From contig NZ_SRXY01000013.1 in NCBI RefSeq assembly GCF_004804335.1, positions 1 through 63,342 of the forward strand: a DNA stretch of 63,342 nt, read 5' to 3'. This document shows, piece after piece, positions 1 through 8,033 of the stretch. Each line of letters starts with the position of its first letter. Position 1 is the first letter of the stretch. Made by a program: the position numbers and the translations under genes. Below the pieces are notes generated by a model that was not told where the DNA came from, searched no databases, and saw nothing but the letters and a program-made list of their open reading frames with translations. Source of the DNA: Pacificoceanicola onchidii. GTDB taxonomy: Bacteria > Pseudomonadota > Alphaproteobacteria > Rhodobacterales > Rhodobacteraceae.

Positions 1-127
1 TAAGGACGATAGTCGATGTCAAAGATGATCGGCAGACCCGCCCGCTTCGCATTCTCAAAGGCGCGGAAGGTCGCGCTGCGCGATGGCTCGGCGGCAAATA
101 CCGTCCCGGCGGTGATCAGGGCGGAAA
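1..127. repeat. Terminal overlap, left copy (circular molecule)
   Basis: These 127 bases are identical, in the same orientation, to the last 127 bases of the window. A coding frame (iolC, minus strand) runs in phase from here into the right end. The simplest reading is a circular contig with a 127-base assembly overlap, giving a true length of 63,215 bp. It is probably an assembly artefact and not a biological repeat. Confidence 0.95.
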
Positions 128-536
128 ACCCGGAATAGTCCACCCGGTCCATGTCTTCTTCAGTCACTTGAAAATCCACCGCACCGTTGCGGTAGATGAC
201 GTTCTGGAACGCGTCGATGCAGCTTTCGTAGACTGCCAAAGACAGGCGGTATTCTCCGCCCAGAACCCGGATAAACGACGTATCGACCCCGTAATGCTGC
301 AACCGGTTCAAGGCAAACCGTCCCACGGCATCGTCAGACACAGAGGTGATCAAAGACGCAGCGCTCCCGAGCTTTACCAGCCCGGCGCAGATATTGGCGG
401 ACGAGCCACCCAGATCCGCGCGAAACGTCTCGGCATGTTCACTTTTCACACCGACGGGATCGGCAAACATGTCCATCCCGGCACGGCCAAAAACCGCAAA
501 ACGATTTCCTTTGATCCCATTGATCAATGCAGACAT
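1..536 (-). CDS. iolC: 5-dehydro-2-deoxygluconokinase IolC, N-terminal part (continues at the right end)
   Basis: PfkB-family sugar kinase that phosphorylates 5-dehydro-2-deoxy-D-gluconate in inositol catabolism. This segment encodes the first ~178 residues; the rest lies at 62771-63215, in the same frame across the circular join, for 326 residues in total, the usual IolC length. The ATG at 536 follows a purine-rich AGGGGGG ribosome site by four bases. The N-terminal strand FAVFGRAGMDMFADP and the glycine-rich GGSSANICAGLVKLG are typical of PfkB kinases. It is first in iolC-iolB-iolJ, divergent from the dehydrogenase at 655, with a LacI-type operator between. Other PfkB substrates are possible, but the iolB and iolJ neighbours favour IolC. 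Confidence 0.88.
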   Translation of the reverse strand, partial: MSALINGIKGNRFAVFGRAGMDMFADPVGVKSEHAETFRADLGGSSANICAGLVKLGSAASLITSVSDDAVGRFALNRLQHYGVDTSFIRVLGGEYRLSLAVYESCIDAFQNVIYRNGAVDFQVTEEDMDRVDYSGFSALITAGTVFAAEPSRSATFRAFENAKRAGLPIIFDIDYRP

Positions 537-601
537 CAGTCCCCCCTGACACGGCGATTTCAGTACCGGACAAGGAAACATCTTGCCTCCGGACGAATCC
601 T

Positions 602-630
602 AGGATACCGATTTTGCAACCGGTTGCAAA
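602..630. promoter_or_regulatory. LacI-type operator with iolC promoter
   Basis: Bases 613-630 are TTTGCAACCGGTTGCAAA, a perfect 18-bp palindrome with the central CG usual for LacI-family operators. An identical copy lies at 39086-39103 upstream of iolG. On the minus strand TTGCAA (629-624) and TATCCT (607-602), 16 bp apart, form a candidate promoter for iolC whose -35 lies inside the operator. The likely regulator is the LacI protein at 2906-3904. Confidence 0.8.
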
Positions 631-654
631 CACCATTCTCCAAGGTGCTGAAAC

Positions 655-1758
655 ATGACTGATATCGGAATAGGAATCATCGGCGGCGGCTATATGGGCA
701 AGGCACATTCCGTGGCCATGTCTGCCGTTGGCGCGGTGTTCAATACCGCGCTTCGACCACGGCTCGAGATGATCTGTGCAAGTTCGGAAGAGAGCGCCGA
801 GCGGTACCGCAAAGCCTATGGCTTTGCCCGGGCGACGGCGCATTGGCAGATGTTGGTCAATGATCCTGCGGTCGAAGCCGTGGTCATTGCCTCGCCCCAA
901 TCGACACACCGCGCCATCGCCGAGGCGGCCTTTGCGCTTGGCAAACCTGTTTTTTGCGAAAAACCCTTGGGCGCATCGATCGAGGATAGCCACGCCATGA
1001 TGAAGGCGGCGGAGTCAGCCCAAGTGCCTGCCATGGTTGGCTTCAATTACATCCGAACCCCTGCCAGCCAATACGCCCGCGCCCTTATCGCAGCTGGCGA
1101 GATCGGCGACGTGACATGGTTCCGCGGCGAACACACCGAGGATTTTCTGGCTGACCCTGCCTCCCCTGCCACATGGCGCACCAGCGGCATGGCAAACGGC
1201 ACCATGGGCGATCTCGCACCGCATATGATCAACGGCGCGCTGGCACTGATCGGGCCGATCTCATCCGTTATGGCCGAGGTCGAAACCGTGCACGAAACCC
1301 GCCCCGGCGGCACCGTCACCAACGACGATCACGCGCAGATGATGTGCCGGTTCGAAAACGGCACCATGGGGCATATGTACTTCAGCCGCGTCGCAACCGG
1401 TCGCAAAATGGGTTACGCCTATGAGATCTCCGGCACCAAGGGCGCGATCCGCTTTGATCAGGAGGATCAGAACGCGATCTGGCTCTACCGGATGGACGGA
1501 CCAGAGGCGGAGCGCGGCTTTACCAAGATTCTGACAGGCCCTTCCCATCCGGATTATGAGCCCTTCTGCCAGGGCCCAGGCCACGGCACCGGCTATCAGG
1601 ACCAGATCATCATCGAAGCCCGCGATTTCCTGCACGCCATTGAAACTGGCGATGCGGTATGGCCAACCTTTGCTGATGGGCATGCGGTCAATCGTGTTGT
1701 GGCAGCCGCACTGGCGTCATCACAGGAAAAGACCTGGCGGAACATCTCCGAATTCTAG
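655..1758 (+). CDS. Gfo/Idh/MocA-family oxidoreductase (first of pair)
   Basis: NAD(P)-dependent sugar or cyclitol dehydrogenase, 367 residues. The N-terminal Rossmann motif GIIGGGYMGKAH (residues 6-17) and the conserved FCEKPLG (about 101) define the Gfo/Idh/MocA family; the C-terminal half is the substrate domain, with the lysine of EKP as the usual catalytic residue. It lies 118 bp from the divergent iolC across the shared operator, and 13 bp before a second dehydrogenase of the same superfamily. Oxidation or epimerisation of an inositol isomer, such as scyllo- or chiro-inositol, is a reasonable inference from context. The exact substrate cannot be read from sequence. Confidence 0.85.
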   Translation: MTDIGIGIIGGGYMGKAHSVAMSAVGAVFNTALRPRLEMICASSEESAERYRKAYGFARATAHWQMLVNDPAVEAVVIASPQSTHRAIAEAAFALGKPVFCEKPLGASIEDSHAMMKAAESAQVPAMVGFNYIRTPASQYARALIAAGEIGDVTWFRGEHTEDFLADPASPATWRTSGMANGTMGDLAPHMINGALALIGPISSVMAEVETVHETRPGGTVTNDDHAQMMCRFENGTMGHMYFSRVATGRKMGYAYEISGTKGAIRFDQEDQNAIWLYRMDGPEAERGFTKILTGPSHPDYEPFCQGPGHGTGYQDQIIIEARDFLHAIETGDAVWPTFADGHAVNRVVAAALASSQEKTWRNISEF

Positions 1759-1771
1759 GGACAAGACACTC

Positions 1772-2905
1772 ATGAAAAAGCTGAAATGGGGCATGATCGG
1801 CGGCGGCGAAGGCAGCCAGATCGGACCGGCACATCGTCTCGGCGCGCAAGCGGACGGGCTGTTTGAATTCACCGCAGGCGCGCTTGATCACCGGCCCGAC
1901 GTTGGGCGGGAGTATGCAGAGCGGCTCGGGATCGCCGAGGATCGCGCCTACGGCGACTGGCAAGAGATGCTTGCGGGCGAACGGGACCGCGCGGATCGGG
2001 TTGACCTCGTGACTGTTGCCACGCCGAACGCAACGCATTTCGAAATCACCAAGGCTTTCCTTGAAGCGGGTTTCAACGTGCTGTGTGAAAAACCCATGAC
2101 CATGAGCGTCGAAGAAGGCGAGGAGATCGTGCGCGTTGCGGAAACCACCGGAAAGCTCTGCGTGGTCAACTACTGTTATTCCGCTTACCCAATGGTCCGG
2201 CAGGCCCGCGCTATGGTGCGCGCCGGGGAGATTGGCAAGGTCCGCCTTGTTGTCACCAATTTCAGCCATGGCCACCACGGGGATGCCACTGACGCCGATA
2301 ACCCGCGCGTGCGTTGGCGTTATGATCCCGCGATGGCGGGTGTCTCGGGGCAGTTCGCTGATTGCGGTATCCACGCTCTGCACATGGCCAGCTTCATCTG
2401 CGATGATGAGGTAGAAAAACTCTCCGCCGACATGGCCTCAACTATTCCATCCCGCGTGCTCGAAGACGACGCCATGATCAACTTCCGCATGGAAGGTGGC
2501 ACAGTTGGCCGGCTCTGGACGTCTTCCGTGGCCATCGGCCGGCAGCATGGGTTTGACATCCAGGTATTCGGCGAAACGGGCGGTTTGCGGTGGGCCTCAG
2601 AGCAGCCCAACCAATTGGTTTACACGCCGGTCGGTGGCCGTACGCAAATCATCGAGAAAGGCGAAGGCGGTCTCTATGACGATGCCACGCGCCTGTCCCG
2701 CGTCGCCATTGCCCACCCCGAAGGATTCCCGCTCGCGGTTGCCAACATCTATTGTGATCTGGCCGACGCGATCCGGGGCGAGGCCCGCGATGGCCTCCCG
2801 GGAGCCGCCGATGGTGTTCGCTCTATCGCGGCTGTCCATGCGGCCGTTTCTTCGGGCAATGCCGATGGCGCCTGGACCGAAGCCAGACCGCCGATGTTCC
2901 GATAA
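1772..2905 (+). CDS. Gfo/Idh/MocA-family oxidoreductase (second of pair)
   Basis: A second, divergent family member of 377 residues, starting at the ATG at 1772, 13 bp after its neighbour. It carries the Rossmann motif WGMIGGGEGSQIGPAH and the family motif VLCEKPMTM (about residue 107). The long GGGEGSQIGPAHR loop is typical of the YrbE/IolU-like branch. Together with the gene at 655 it could interconvert inositol isomers through an inosose, one enzyme oxidising and the other reducing; that is inference. Its stop codon (2903-2905) directly abuts the stop of the convergent lacI gene, with no intergenic bases. Confidence 0.85.
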   Translation: MKKLKWGMIGGGEGSQIGPAHRLGAQADGLFEFTAGALDHRPDVGREYAERLGIAEDRAYGDWQEMLAGERDRADRVDLVTVATPNATHFEITKAFLEAGFNVLCEKPMTMSVEEGEEIVRVAETTGKLCVVNYCYSAYPMVRQARAMVRAGEIGKVRLVVTNFSHGHHGDATDADNPRVRWRYDPAMAGVSGQFADCGIHALHMASFICDDEVEKLSADMASTIPSRVLEDDAMINFRMEGGTVGRLWTSSVAIGRQHGFDIQVFGETGGLRWASEQPNQLVYTPVGGRTQIIEKGEGGLYDDATRLSRVAIAHPEGFPLAVANIYCDLADAIRGEARDGLPGAADGVRSIAAVHAAVSSGNADGAWTEARPPMFR

Positions 2906-3904
2906 TCAAACCCGGGGCCGGAGCGTGCTGCGTTCGATCACGCGGCACGGGAAAATCCGCGCCTCCGGGTAACGGTCCGGCTCCTGCAGCATGCTCTCGA
3001 CCAGATCGACACAAGCCGCAATGATCCGTTCAATCGGCTGGTGGATCGTGGTCAGGGCGATGCTTTCCCAGCGGGCCATTTCCATGTCGTTCAGCCCGAT
3101 GATGCCAACGTCTTTTCCTGGCTCTAATCCACTTTCCCGAAGGGCTGAGAGCGCCCCGACAGACAGAACGTCATCGCCGCAAAAATATGCTTCGGCAGGA
3201 CCAGCGGCGATCTGACGGAGCATCTCAGCCCGTCCCGCTTCGAACGAGTATCCACCCGAAAACGTACTGAGCAAGTCCGCTTCAGGGTCTGCTTCAATGA
3301 TCTCGCGAAATCCCACCAGACGATCCTGCGCAGAGGTCGCGTCGGCAGGACCACCCAAATACCCCACGCGCCGGTAGCCACGCGCAAGCAACTCCCGCGC
3401 CGCGATCCGCCCACACTCCACGTTGTCGATCCCAACCACGTGAACATCCGGAGATGTGTTGAACCGCCCAAAAGCGTGCACCACCGGCACATTTGCATCG
3501 TTGAACGCCTTGGCGAAACTGGGCGGCAAGGTCGAAGACGCGACAATCACCGCATCCACGGAATACTGCCGCAGCATTCTGACAGAGTTGGTCGGCTCAG
3601 TCTCATCGGTCAGATTAACAATCAACGGACGCAGCCCTCGCTCCTGCAACGCGCGGGTAAACTGGTCAAAAACCTCAAGGAAAATCGGGTTGTGGAAGTT
3701 GTTCGAAATCAATCCGATCAGCTTGGTCCGTCCCGTCGTCAGAGAAGACGCCAAAGCGTTGGGGCTGTATCCGAGCTCCTGCGCCGCGCGTTCCACCTTG
3801 TCGCGCGTCTTGGCCGAAACAGAGGCACCTTTGGTAAATGTACGCGACACGGCAGACCGCGACACGCCTGCGCGCTCGGCTACGTCTTTCAATGTCACGT
3901 TCAC
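2906..3904 (-). CDS. LacI-family transcriptional regulator (inositol-type regulon)
   Basis: DNA-binding repressor of 332 residues. The N-terminal helix-turn-helix is TLKDVAERAGVSRSAVSRTF (residues 3-22), followed by hinge PNALASSL and a periplasmic-binding-protein-like sensor domain. I place the start at the GTG at 3904, because GGAGGA sits 7-8 bases upstream and LacI proteins begin just before the helix-turn-helix; an upstream in-frame ATG at 3991 adds 29 unlikely residues. It is the nearest regulator to the palindrome at 613-630 and the probable reader of both copies, linking iolC-iolB-iolJ and the dehydrogenase pair with the transport operon at 39 kb. The effector is unknown, plausibly an inositol catabolite. 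Confidence 0.88.
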   Translation of the reverse strand: MNVTLKDVAERAGVSRSAVSRTFTKGASVSAKTRDKVERAAQELGYSPNALASSLTTGRTKLIGLISNNFHNPIFLEVFDQFTRALQERGLRPLIVNLTDETEPTNSVRMLRQYSVDAVIVASSTLPPSFAKAFNDANVPVVHAFGRFNTSPDVHVVGIDNVECGRIAARELLARGYRRVGYLGGPADATSAQDRLVGFREIIEADPEADLLSTFSGGYSFEAGRAEMLRQIAAGPAEAYFCGDDVLSVGALSALRESGLEPGKDVGIIGLNDMEMARWESIALTTIHQPIERIIAACVDLVESMLQEPDRYPEARIFPCRVIERSTLRPRV

Positions 3905-4097
3905 CGTCGTTTCCTCCGTTTGAGCCTGCGTATCATAAAGGGTTTGGCTGATCTTTCCAGCAGATGCCCCTTGCGGCCCAACTCTTCGCATCTGAGGCGT
4001 TGGATGTTAGTATTTTGCGAAACCGCCACCACATAAAGGGCTTCCCAGTCCTTTCGGCACTGTATCTTGTATAACCTCACCTCCCTGCCCTTTTTGA

Positions 4098-5372
4098 CTA
4101 TGCCGCTTGCTTGGCCAACCTGCCATGGAAACTCCGCTCGAGATGCAACTCCCCTGCCCCTGCTTTTCGGATCATCCCGCGCAGATACCCGTTAGGCGAC
4201 GTAATCTCACCGGCGCAGTGCTTGTCAAAAGTCAGAACAAGCGCGGCTGCAGCTGTTTTGGGTCCAAGCTGTTCCTGAGCTTTCTTCCAAGTCAGATCTG
4301 ACAAGCCGATCATTGGTCCAAGATGACCTGCAGCCCGGTGTAGATCACGCCAATCCTTCAGATAGGATCCGATTGCTCGGACCCAGGTGGTAAATTCTGG
4401 GCAAGCTCGCATGACTGTGGGAACGTCAATCCTGCTATCAGTGGGAGCAGTTTTTTTCCGGGCATTCAAAGAATTACGATTTACAGGATTAAGTTGATTG
4501 GTAGTTTGTATGTGGGGTTCAGAAATGGGCTCCTTGGGGGTCAATTCTGGTGTGTTTTCCTCGATCAATTCTACCGGGTCTTCATGGTTTTCCACAGAAC
4601 TCTCGGACTGGAGAGCCGCCTGAATGGCGTTTTCGACTTTGCTTTGAAGCTGTTGAAATTGTTCCAAAAGTCGCGCAAGTGCTTCGGAAGTCGAATTGCC
4701 ACGCGGAAGCTGTTTCAGAAGATCGTCAAACGCGGGCATCAGTATTGACCACGGACCGCGTAGATCGTCCTGGATAGCGCTTTCAACCCGAGCGCGGATG
4801 ACTCTCCGCGCAACTGTAATCTGGCGTTTCAGACGTTGGCACAAGGTGCGTTCCGCCTTTTGCGCGCGCCACAAACGCTCGAACTCTTCCGCGCGCGCGG
4901 ACAGCGGCGACAGATCGAACCCGTATGCTTCTGTGATGAAGCCTTCGGCGTCGCGCCTCCCCCAACGCTTGCCGTTGGGACTGTCCTTGAAGGAAATGAC
5001 GCCTCTGTCCGCGAGGCGCCGTGCGTGCCGTTTCAAGGCTGACAGCGAAAAACCGGTTTGTTCCATCAGGTAGGCATTGGACGCCCAGACAATTGGCCGA
5101 TTGCCCACGGTCCAATCCTGAACCTGTGAAAAGGCGCCGAGCGTGTCGAGAAGAAGCATATCGCCGGCCTTGAGACCAATATGCGCTGCGACCCGTTTTA
5201 CGGCAGCCATGGCCTGCGCCTTGGGCACAGCCAGAGTTTCGCCGTGTTCCGCCAGACGTTCCGCATATGAAAGCCCGTCCGTGATTTTTCGCCAGCCAGA
5301 AGGCAAACTCTCTCTGTTCTGAAGCTGCACCGCTTCAGTTGCTCCAATCGGAGCCATTCCAATTCTTGTCAT
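4098..5372 (-). CDS. repC: Replication initiator RepC
   Basis: Initiator protein of a repABC plasmid, 424 residues, third gene of repA-repB-repC. The N-terminal half has the RepC winged-helix features (VKRVAAHIGLKAGDMLLLDT near 60-80 and GFSLSALKRHARRLADRG near 107-124); the C-terminal half is variable. The 175-bp gap from repB carries an antisense RNA gene on the plus strand, the arrangement that normally limits RepC translation. The ATG at 5372 has only a weak ribosome site; ATG 5357 is an alternative. Inside the gene, around 4441-4610, base composition falls to about 38-48% G+C, as expected if oriV lies within repC. Confidence 0.93.
   Translation of the reverse strand: MTRIGMAPIGATEAVQLQNRESLPSGWRKITDGLSYAERLAEHGETLAVPKAQAMAAVKRVAAHIGLKAGDMLLLDTLGAFSQVQDWTVGNRPIVWASNAYLMEQTGFSLSALKRHARRLADRGVISFKDSPNGKRWGRRDAEGFITEAYGFDLSPLSARAEEFERLWRAQKAERTLCQRLKRQITVARRVIRARVESAIQDDLRGPWSILMPAFDDLLKQLPRGNSTSEALARLLEQFQQLQSKVENAIQAALQSESSVENHEDPVELIEENTPELTPKEPISEPHIQTTNQLNPVNRNSLNARKKTAPTDSRIDVPTVMRACPEFTTWVRAIGSYLKDWRDLHRAAGHLGPMIGLSDLTWKKAQEQLGPKTAAAALVLTFDKHCAGEITSPNGYLRGMIRKAGAGELHLERSFHGRLAKQAA
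4441..4610. other. Candidate origin of replication (oriV) within repC
   Basis: Bases 4441-4500 are only about 38% G+C, well below the surrounding sequence, and include T-rich and A-rich stretches. TTTTCCACA at 4588-4596 resembles a DnaA box with one mismatch. In characterised repABC plasmids the origin is an A+T-rich segment inside repC. Location by composition and family precedent is inference. Confidence 0.4.
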
Positions 5373-5421
5373 CGCTCAAACAGCAGACAAAAAAAACCCG
5401 TTCGCTCAAAAGCGTTTTCTC

Positions 5422-5450
5422 TTGTGTGGTGATTCGGTGGCTGCTAGATT
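5422..5450 (+). promoter_or_regulatory. Promoter of the antisense RNA
   Basis: TTGTGT (5422-5427) and TAGATT (5445-5450) are separated by exactly 17 bp on the plus strand, in the repB-repC gap and opposite in direction to the rep operon. This predicts a start near 5457, about 60 bases before the terminator at 5490-5517. Confidence 0.6.
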
Positions 5451-5456
5451 CTAGGT

Positions 5457-5520
5457 GTCTAAGCTAAGAATGCGCCTTGTGCGCAGCAGCCCTCGGAACT
5501 CCGGTTTCGGGGGTTTTCTT
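5457..5520 (+). ncRNA. Counter-transcribed RNA (ctRNA/incA-type) of the repABC replicon
   Basis: A predicted RNA of about 60 nt, antisense to the repC leader. It is bounded by the promoter at 5422-5450 and a ten-base-pair hairpin followed by TTTT at 5490-5517. Size, position between repB and repC, and opposite polarity match the antisense RNAs that repress repC expression and determine incompatibility in repABC plasmids. No transcript evidence is available here. Confidence 0.7.
5490..5517 (+). terminator. Intrinsic terminator of the antisense RNA
   Basis: CCCTCGGAAC (5490-5499), loop TCCG, then GTTTCGGGGG (5504-5513) form a 10-bp stem with two G-T pairs, followed by TTTTCTT. It ends the predicted ctRNA on the plus strand. 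Confidence 0.75.
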
Positions 5521-5547
5521 GTTTGCCTTTCTCCTTTCTGCTCTGCC

Positions 5548-6516
5548 TCAGGTGTCGTCCGTCCGATTTACAGCTGTAAACTCGGCGTAGGATTGTTTGA
5601 TTATGTCGGCGAGGTTCTCGTCCAGCCATTCGGCGAACTTCGCGTTCGGTCCGGATTTCCTGGCGGACAAAGAGACTGCGCCTTTTCCCGTCTTGATCGT
5701 TATCCCTTCAACGGGGGACGTTTCCGAAGACCCGCTGCCGGGACGGGCCCCGCGCTTGGTAATCTCGCTTAGGAGTTGTTCCAAACGGTCATCTGAAGAT
5801 GCGTTAGCCCCGAGGGATTCCAGAATGGACAAAGCGGCGGATTTCGTGATCCGTTTTGCCACGAAATGCTCCGCCAACGCTGTCCACTTCGGTCTGCCGG
5901 ATTTCGGAGCCGCGCCGATCGCATCACCGACAGTTTGGGGGATGTTCTGATACACTTTGGTCAAATGCGAGAGACCGGACGCAGACAGGCTGAGCACCTG
6001 CCGAACCGTGGCCGTTGTGTGGTCCGCGTTCAAAATAGCCTCTGCAAATCGCGCCTTTTCATAGAACGACAGATTGCGCCGAGCGGCGTTTTCGAGCCCC
6101 TTGGCAAGCAGCGCCGTCTGGTCATCAATGTCCTGCACGTTTGCACGGACCTTGATCCCAAGCTCGCGGCAGGCTTTTAGCCGTCTCCGGCCGTAAATCG
6201 CCTCATAGCGATCGTCAGCACCAGCTTTGCGCACAAGGATCGGAACTTGCTGACCGGCATCCTGTATGCTCGCCTTCAAGGTCTCAAAGGACTCCCCGTC
6301 TTCTTCCGAGTTTACAGCTGTAAACTCCCCCAACCTGTCCGCCGGTCCCCAATCGTCGATCAGACCGGGATCGATTTCTCGAATTGCAGCCAACGACCCC
6401 TGGAGCGCTCCGAGTGCCGGCGCGCTTGGCTTGGTGGTTCGGTCCCCGGACTTGGCGCCGGAGCGGGCAATGGTGCTAGCGATGCCAGACATGTCTTGCA
6501 GCGTCTTTCGAGCCAT
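5548..6516 (-). CDS. repB: Plasmid partition protein RepB (ParB family)
   Basis: Centromere-binding partition protein of 322 residues. The ParB/Spo0J nuclease-like domain includes the box II-type motif YEAIYGRRRLKACRELG (about residues 104-120) and GLENAARRNLSFYEKA (about 139-154), followed by a helix-turn-helix (RQVLSLSASGLSHLTKVYQN). It starts at 6516, overlapping the repA stop by one base. Two parS-type palindromes lie inside the gene, at 6310-6325 and 5566-5581; both are read as FTAVN peptides near the N- and C-termini. RepB should bind these and the site at 7848-7863 and be moved by RepA. Confidence 0.95.
   Translation of the reverse strand: MARKTLQDMSGIASTIARSGAKSGDRTTKPSAPALGALQGSLAAIREIDPGLIDDWGPADRLGEFTAVNSEEDGESFETLKASIQDAGQQVPILVRKAGADDRYEAIYGRRRLKACRELGIKVRANVQDIDDQTALLAKGLENAARRNLSFYEKARFAEAILNADHTTATVRQVLSLSASGLSHLTKVYQNIPQTVGDAIGAAPKSGRPKWTALAEHFVAKRITKSAALSILESLGANASSDDRLEQLLSEITKRGARPGSGSSETSPVEGITIKTGKGAVSLSARKSGPNAKFAEWLDENLADIIKQSYAEFTAVNRTDDT
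5566..5581. promoter_or_regulatory. parS: parS-type site 3 (one mismatch)
   Basis: ATTTACAGCTGTAAAC, one base from the perfect palindrome GTTTACAGCTGTAAAC. It lies in the last codons of repB. Confidence 0.75.
6310..6325. promoter_or_regulatory. parS: parS-type site 2
   Basis: Perfect 16-bp palindrome GTTTACAGCTGTAAAC inside the 5' part of repB. It matches the GTTNNCNGCNGNNAAC form of repABC centromere sites. Confidence 0.85.
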
Positions 6517-7700
6517 CAGCTACGCCCCCATGATTGTTGGATCATGCGCTCGACCTCGTTGCCAACTGCATCCATGGAGCCCTTGGCACGGTCATAGGTC
6601 GCCCGGGTCATTTCGGAGCGAACAACCTCATAGATTGATTGCTTGAGCATCGTCGCGTCACTGATGGCCGTGCTCTTTAACGCGGTCGCAGACATGACAC
6701 GGTCCTGGAACAGGGCGCGCATGAAAGATGTCAACTGTTGTGAGGGCACATCCGTAGGCTCATCCCGCGTGATCAGGAATTTGAAGTGATCGTATTGCAA
6801 AGACGCGCCCGCATCTTCGATGACGCCCATGTAAGCGCCTGCGAGTTCGAGGAACTGCGCTGTAGAGGACACATCAAGCATCGAAGGCGTGAGCGGCACG
6901 ATCAGCGAGCTTGCCGCCGCCATACCTGCGATGGTCAGAAACCCCAGTTGCGGCGGGCTGTCGAGCAGAACCAGATCGAAATCCTCTTCGACCTGTGCCA
7001 ATGCGTTTCGGATGCGGGTGAAGAACGGCTGATCCGGGTTGGAATGGACCGCGGACTCCGTTTCGAACTCGGAGAGGATGAGCCGAGACGGCGCAATCGA
7101 AAGCCCGGGAAAGTAGGTTTCCCGAACAACCTCTGCCATATCGACAGGATCGTCATAGCGAATGGCATCATAGATTGTCAGGCCGTCAAACTCGATCTCA
7201 GGGCTGATCCCGCACATGGAGGTCAGGGAGCCTTGCGGATCAAGATCTACGACAAGCACACGATATCCGCGCAGAGCGAAGTAATGGGCGAGATGGATGG
7301 TCGAGGTGCTCTTGCTGCTGCCGCCCTTGAAGTTCATCAACTGCCAAACCTGTAGCTTTTCGTCCGGCGATCGCTGCGGCACGTACCGTCCCTTGGTGCG
7401 AGAGGAGCGTTCGAGAATTTCGCGTGCGTTCAGTATTTCCTGAGCGGTGTAGTGCCGACGACCGCTGCGGATGTCCTGCGGTTCGGGCACCGTGCCTTCT
7501 GCATGAACTTTGCGCATGAACTGCCCGGACACGCCAAGGAGTTCTGCCACCTCAGGAGCCGAGAAACTGCGCAGACGTTTGGTGTTGTCCGGCGCGAAAG
7601 CCGACAGCAGATGCTCCCGGATTGCAGCGTTCAGACGCTCGGAAATCTCGGTCGCGAGCGTTGATGGTCTCTCAGTGTCAAGTGGTGTCACTGGAATCAT
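6516..7700 (-). CDS. repA: Plasmid partition ATPase RepA (ParA family)
   Basis: Walker-type partition ATPase of 394 residues that positions plasmid copies and represses the rep operon. An N-terminal DNA-binding region (residues ~40-90, SAPEVAELLGVSGQFMRKVH) precedes the ParA domain. The deviant Walker A is FKGGSSKSTSTIHLAHYFA (about 124-142), then VVDLDPQGS and LVLLDSPPQLGFL. It is the first gene of repABC; its TGA overlaps the repB ATG by one base. The upstream gap carries a perfect parS palindrome at 7848-7863, a position from which RepA-RepB complexes can also autoregulate the promoter. Confidence 0.95.
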   Translation of the reverse strand: MIPVTPLDTERPSTLATEISERLNAAIREHLLSAFAPDNTKRLRSFSAPEVAELLGVSGQFMRKVHAEGTVPEPQDIRSGRRHYTAQEILNAREILERSSRTKGRYVPQRSPDEKLQVWQLMNFKGGSSKSTSTIHLAHYFALRGYRVLVVDLDPQGSLTSMCGISPEIEFDGLTIYDAIRYDDPVDMAEVVRETYFPGLSIAPSRLILSEFETESAVHSNPDQPFFTRIRNALAQVEEDFDLVLLDSPPQLGFLTIAGMAAASSLIVPLTPSMLDVSSTAQFLELAGAYMGVIEDAGASLQYDHFKFLITRDEPTDVPSQQLTSFMRALFQDRVMSATALKSTAISDATMLKQSIYEVVRSEMTRATYDRAKGSMDAVGNEVERMIQQSWGRS

Positions 7701-8033
7701 GTGGTTGCCCCAATTTCAAAAATGTGGCCTTTTTTACGCCACTTGGGGATAAAAGGTGCGATTCACCATCTTAAGTCAAGAAATTTCGCCTATTTAGTGT
7801 CTATGCAGGCTCAACTCGACAATATGGTCTGTCTGTCAACGGCGCAAGTTTACAGCTGTAAACTCCATCTTGGCGCGGGAGCAGCCGGGACAGCCTTCGG
7901 AAACAGCGGAGGAACTTGCACAAAAAACCTTTCCGAACCGGTCGCCTTTTGCTCCAAGATGATCAACTATTGATCAAGGGACAACGCAGCCCTTTTGCAG
8001 GCTGCGAGAGGAACAAGACCAATGGGAGGCATA
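7701..8033. other. Divergent intergenic region between repA and the crotonase operon
   Basis: This 333-bp gap holds parS site 1 (7848-7863) and must contain the repA promoter (minus) and the promoter of the 8034 operon (plus). The segment 7725-7830 is relatively A+T-rich. I see no gene and no convincing -35/-10 pair. Confidence 0.6.
7848..7863. promoter_or_regulatory. parS: parS-type site 1
   Basis: Perfect palindrome GTTTACAGCTGTAAAC, 148 bp upstream of repA and identical to site 2. Confidence 0.85.
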
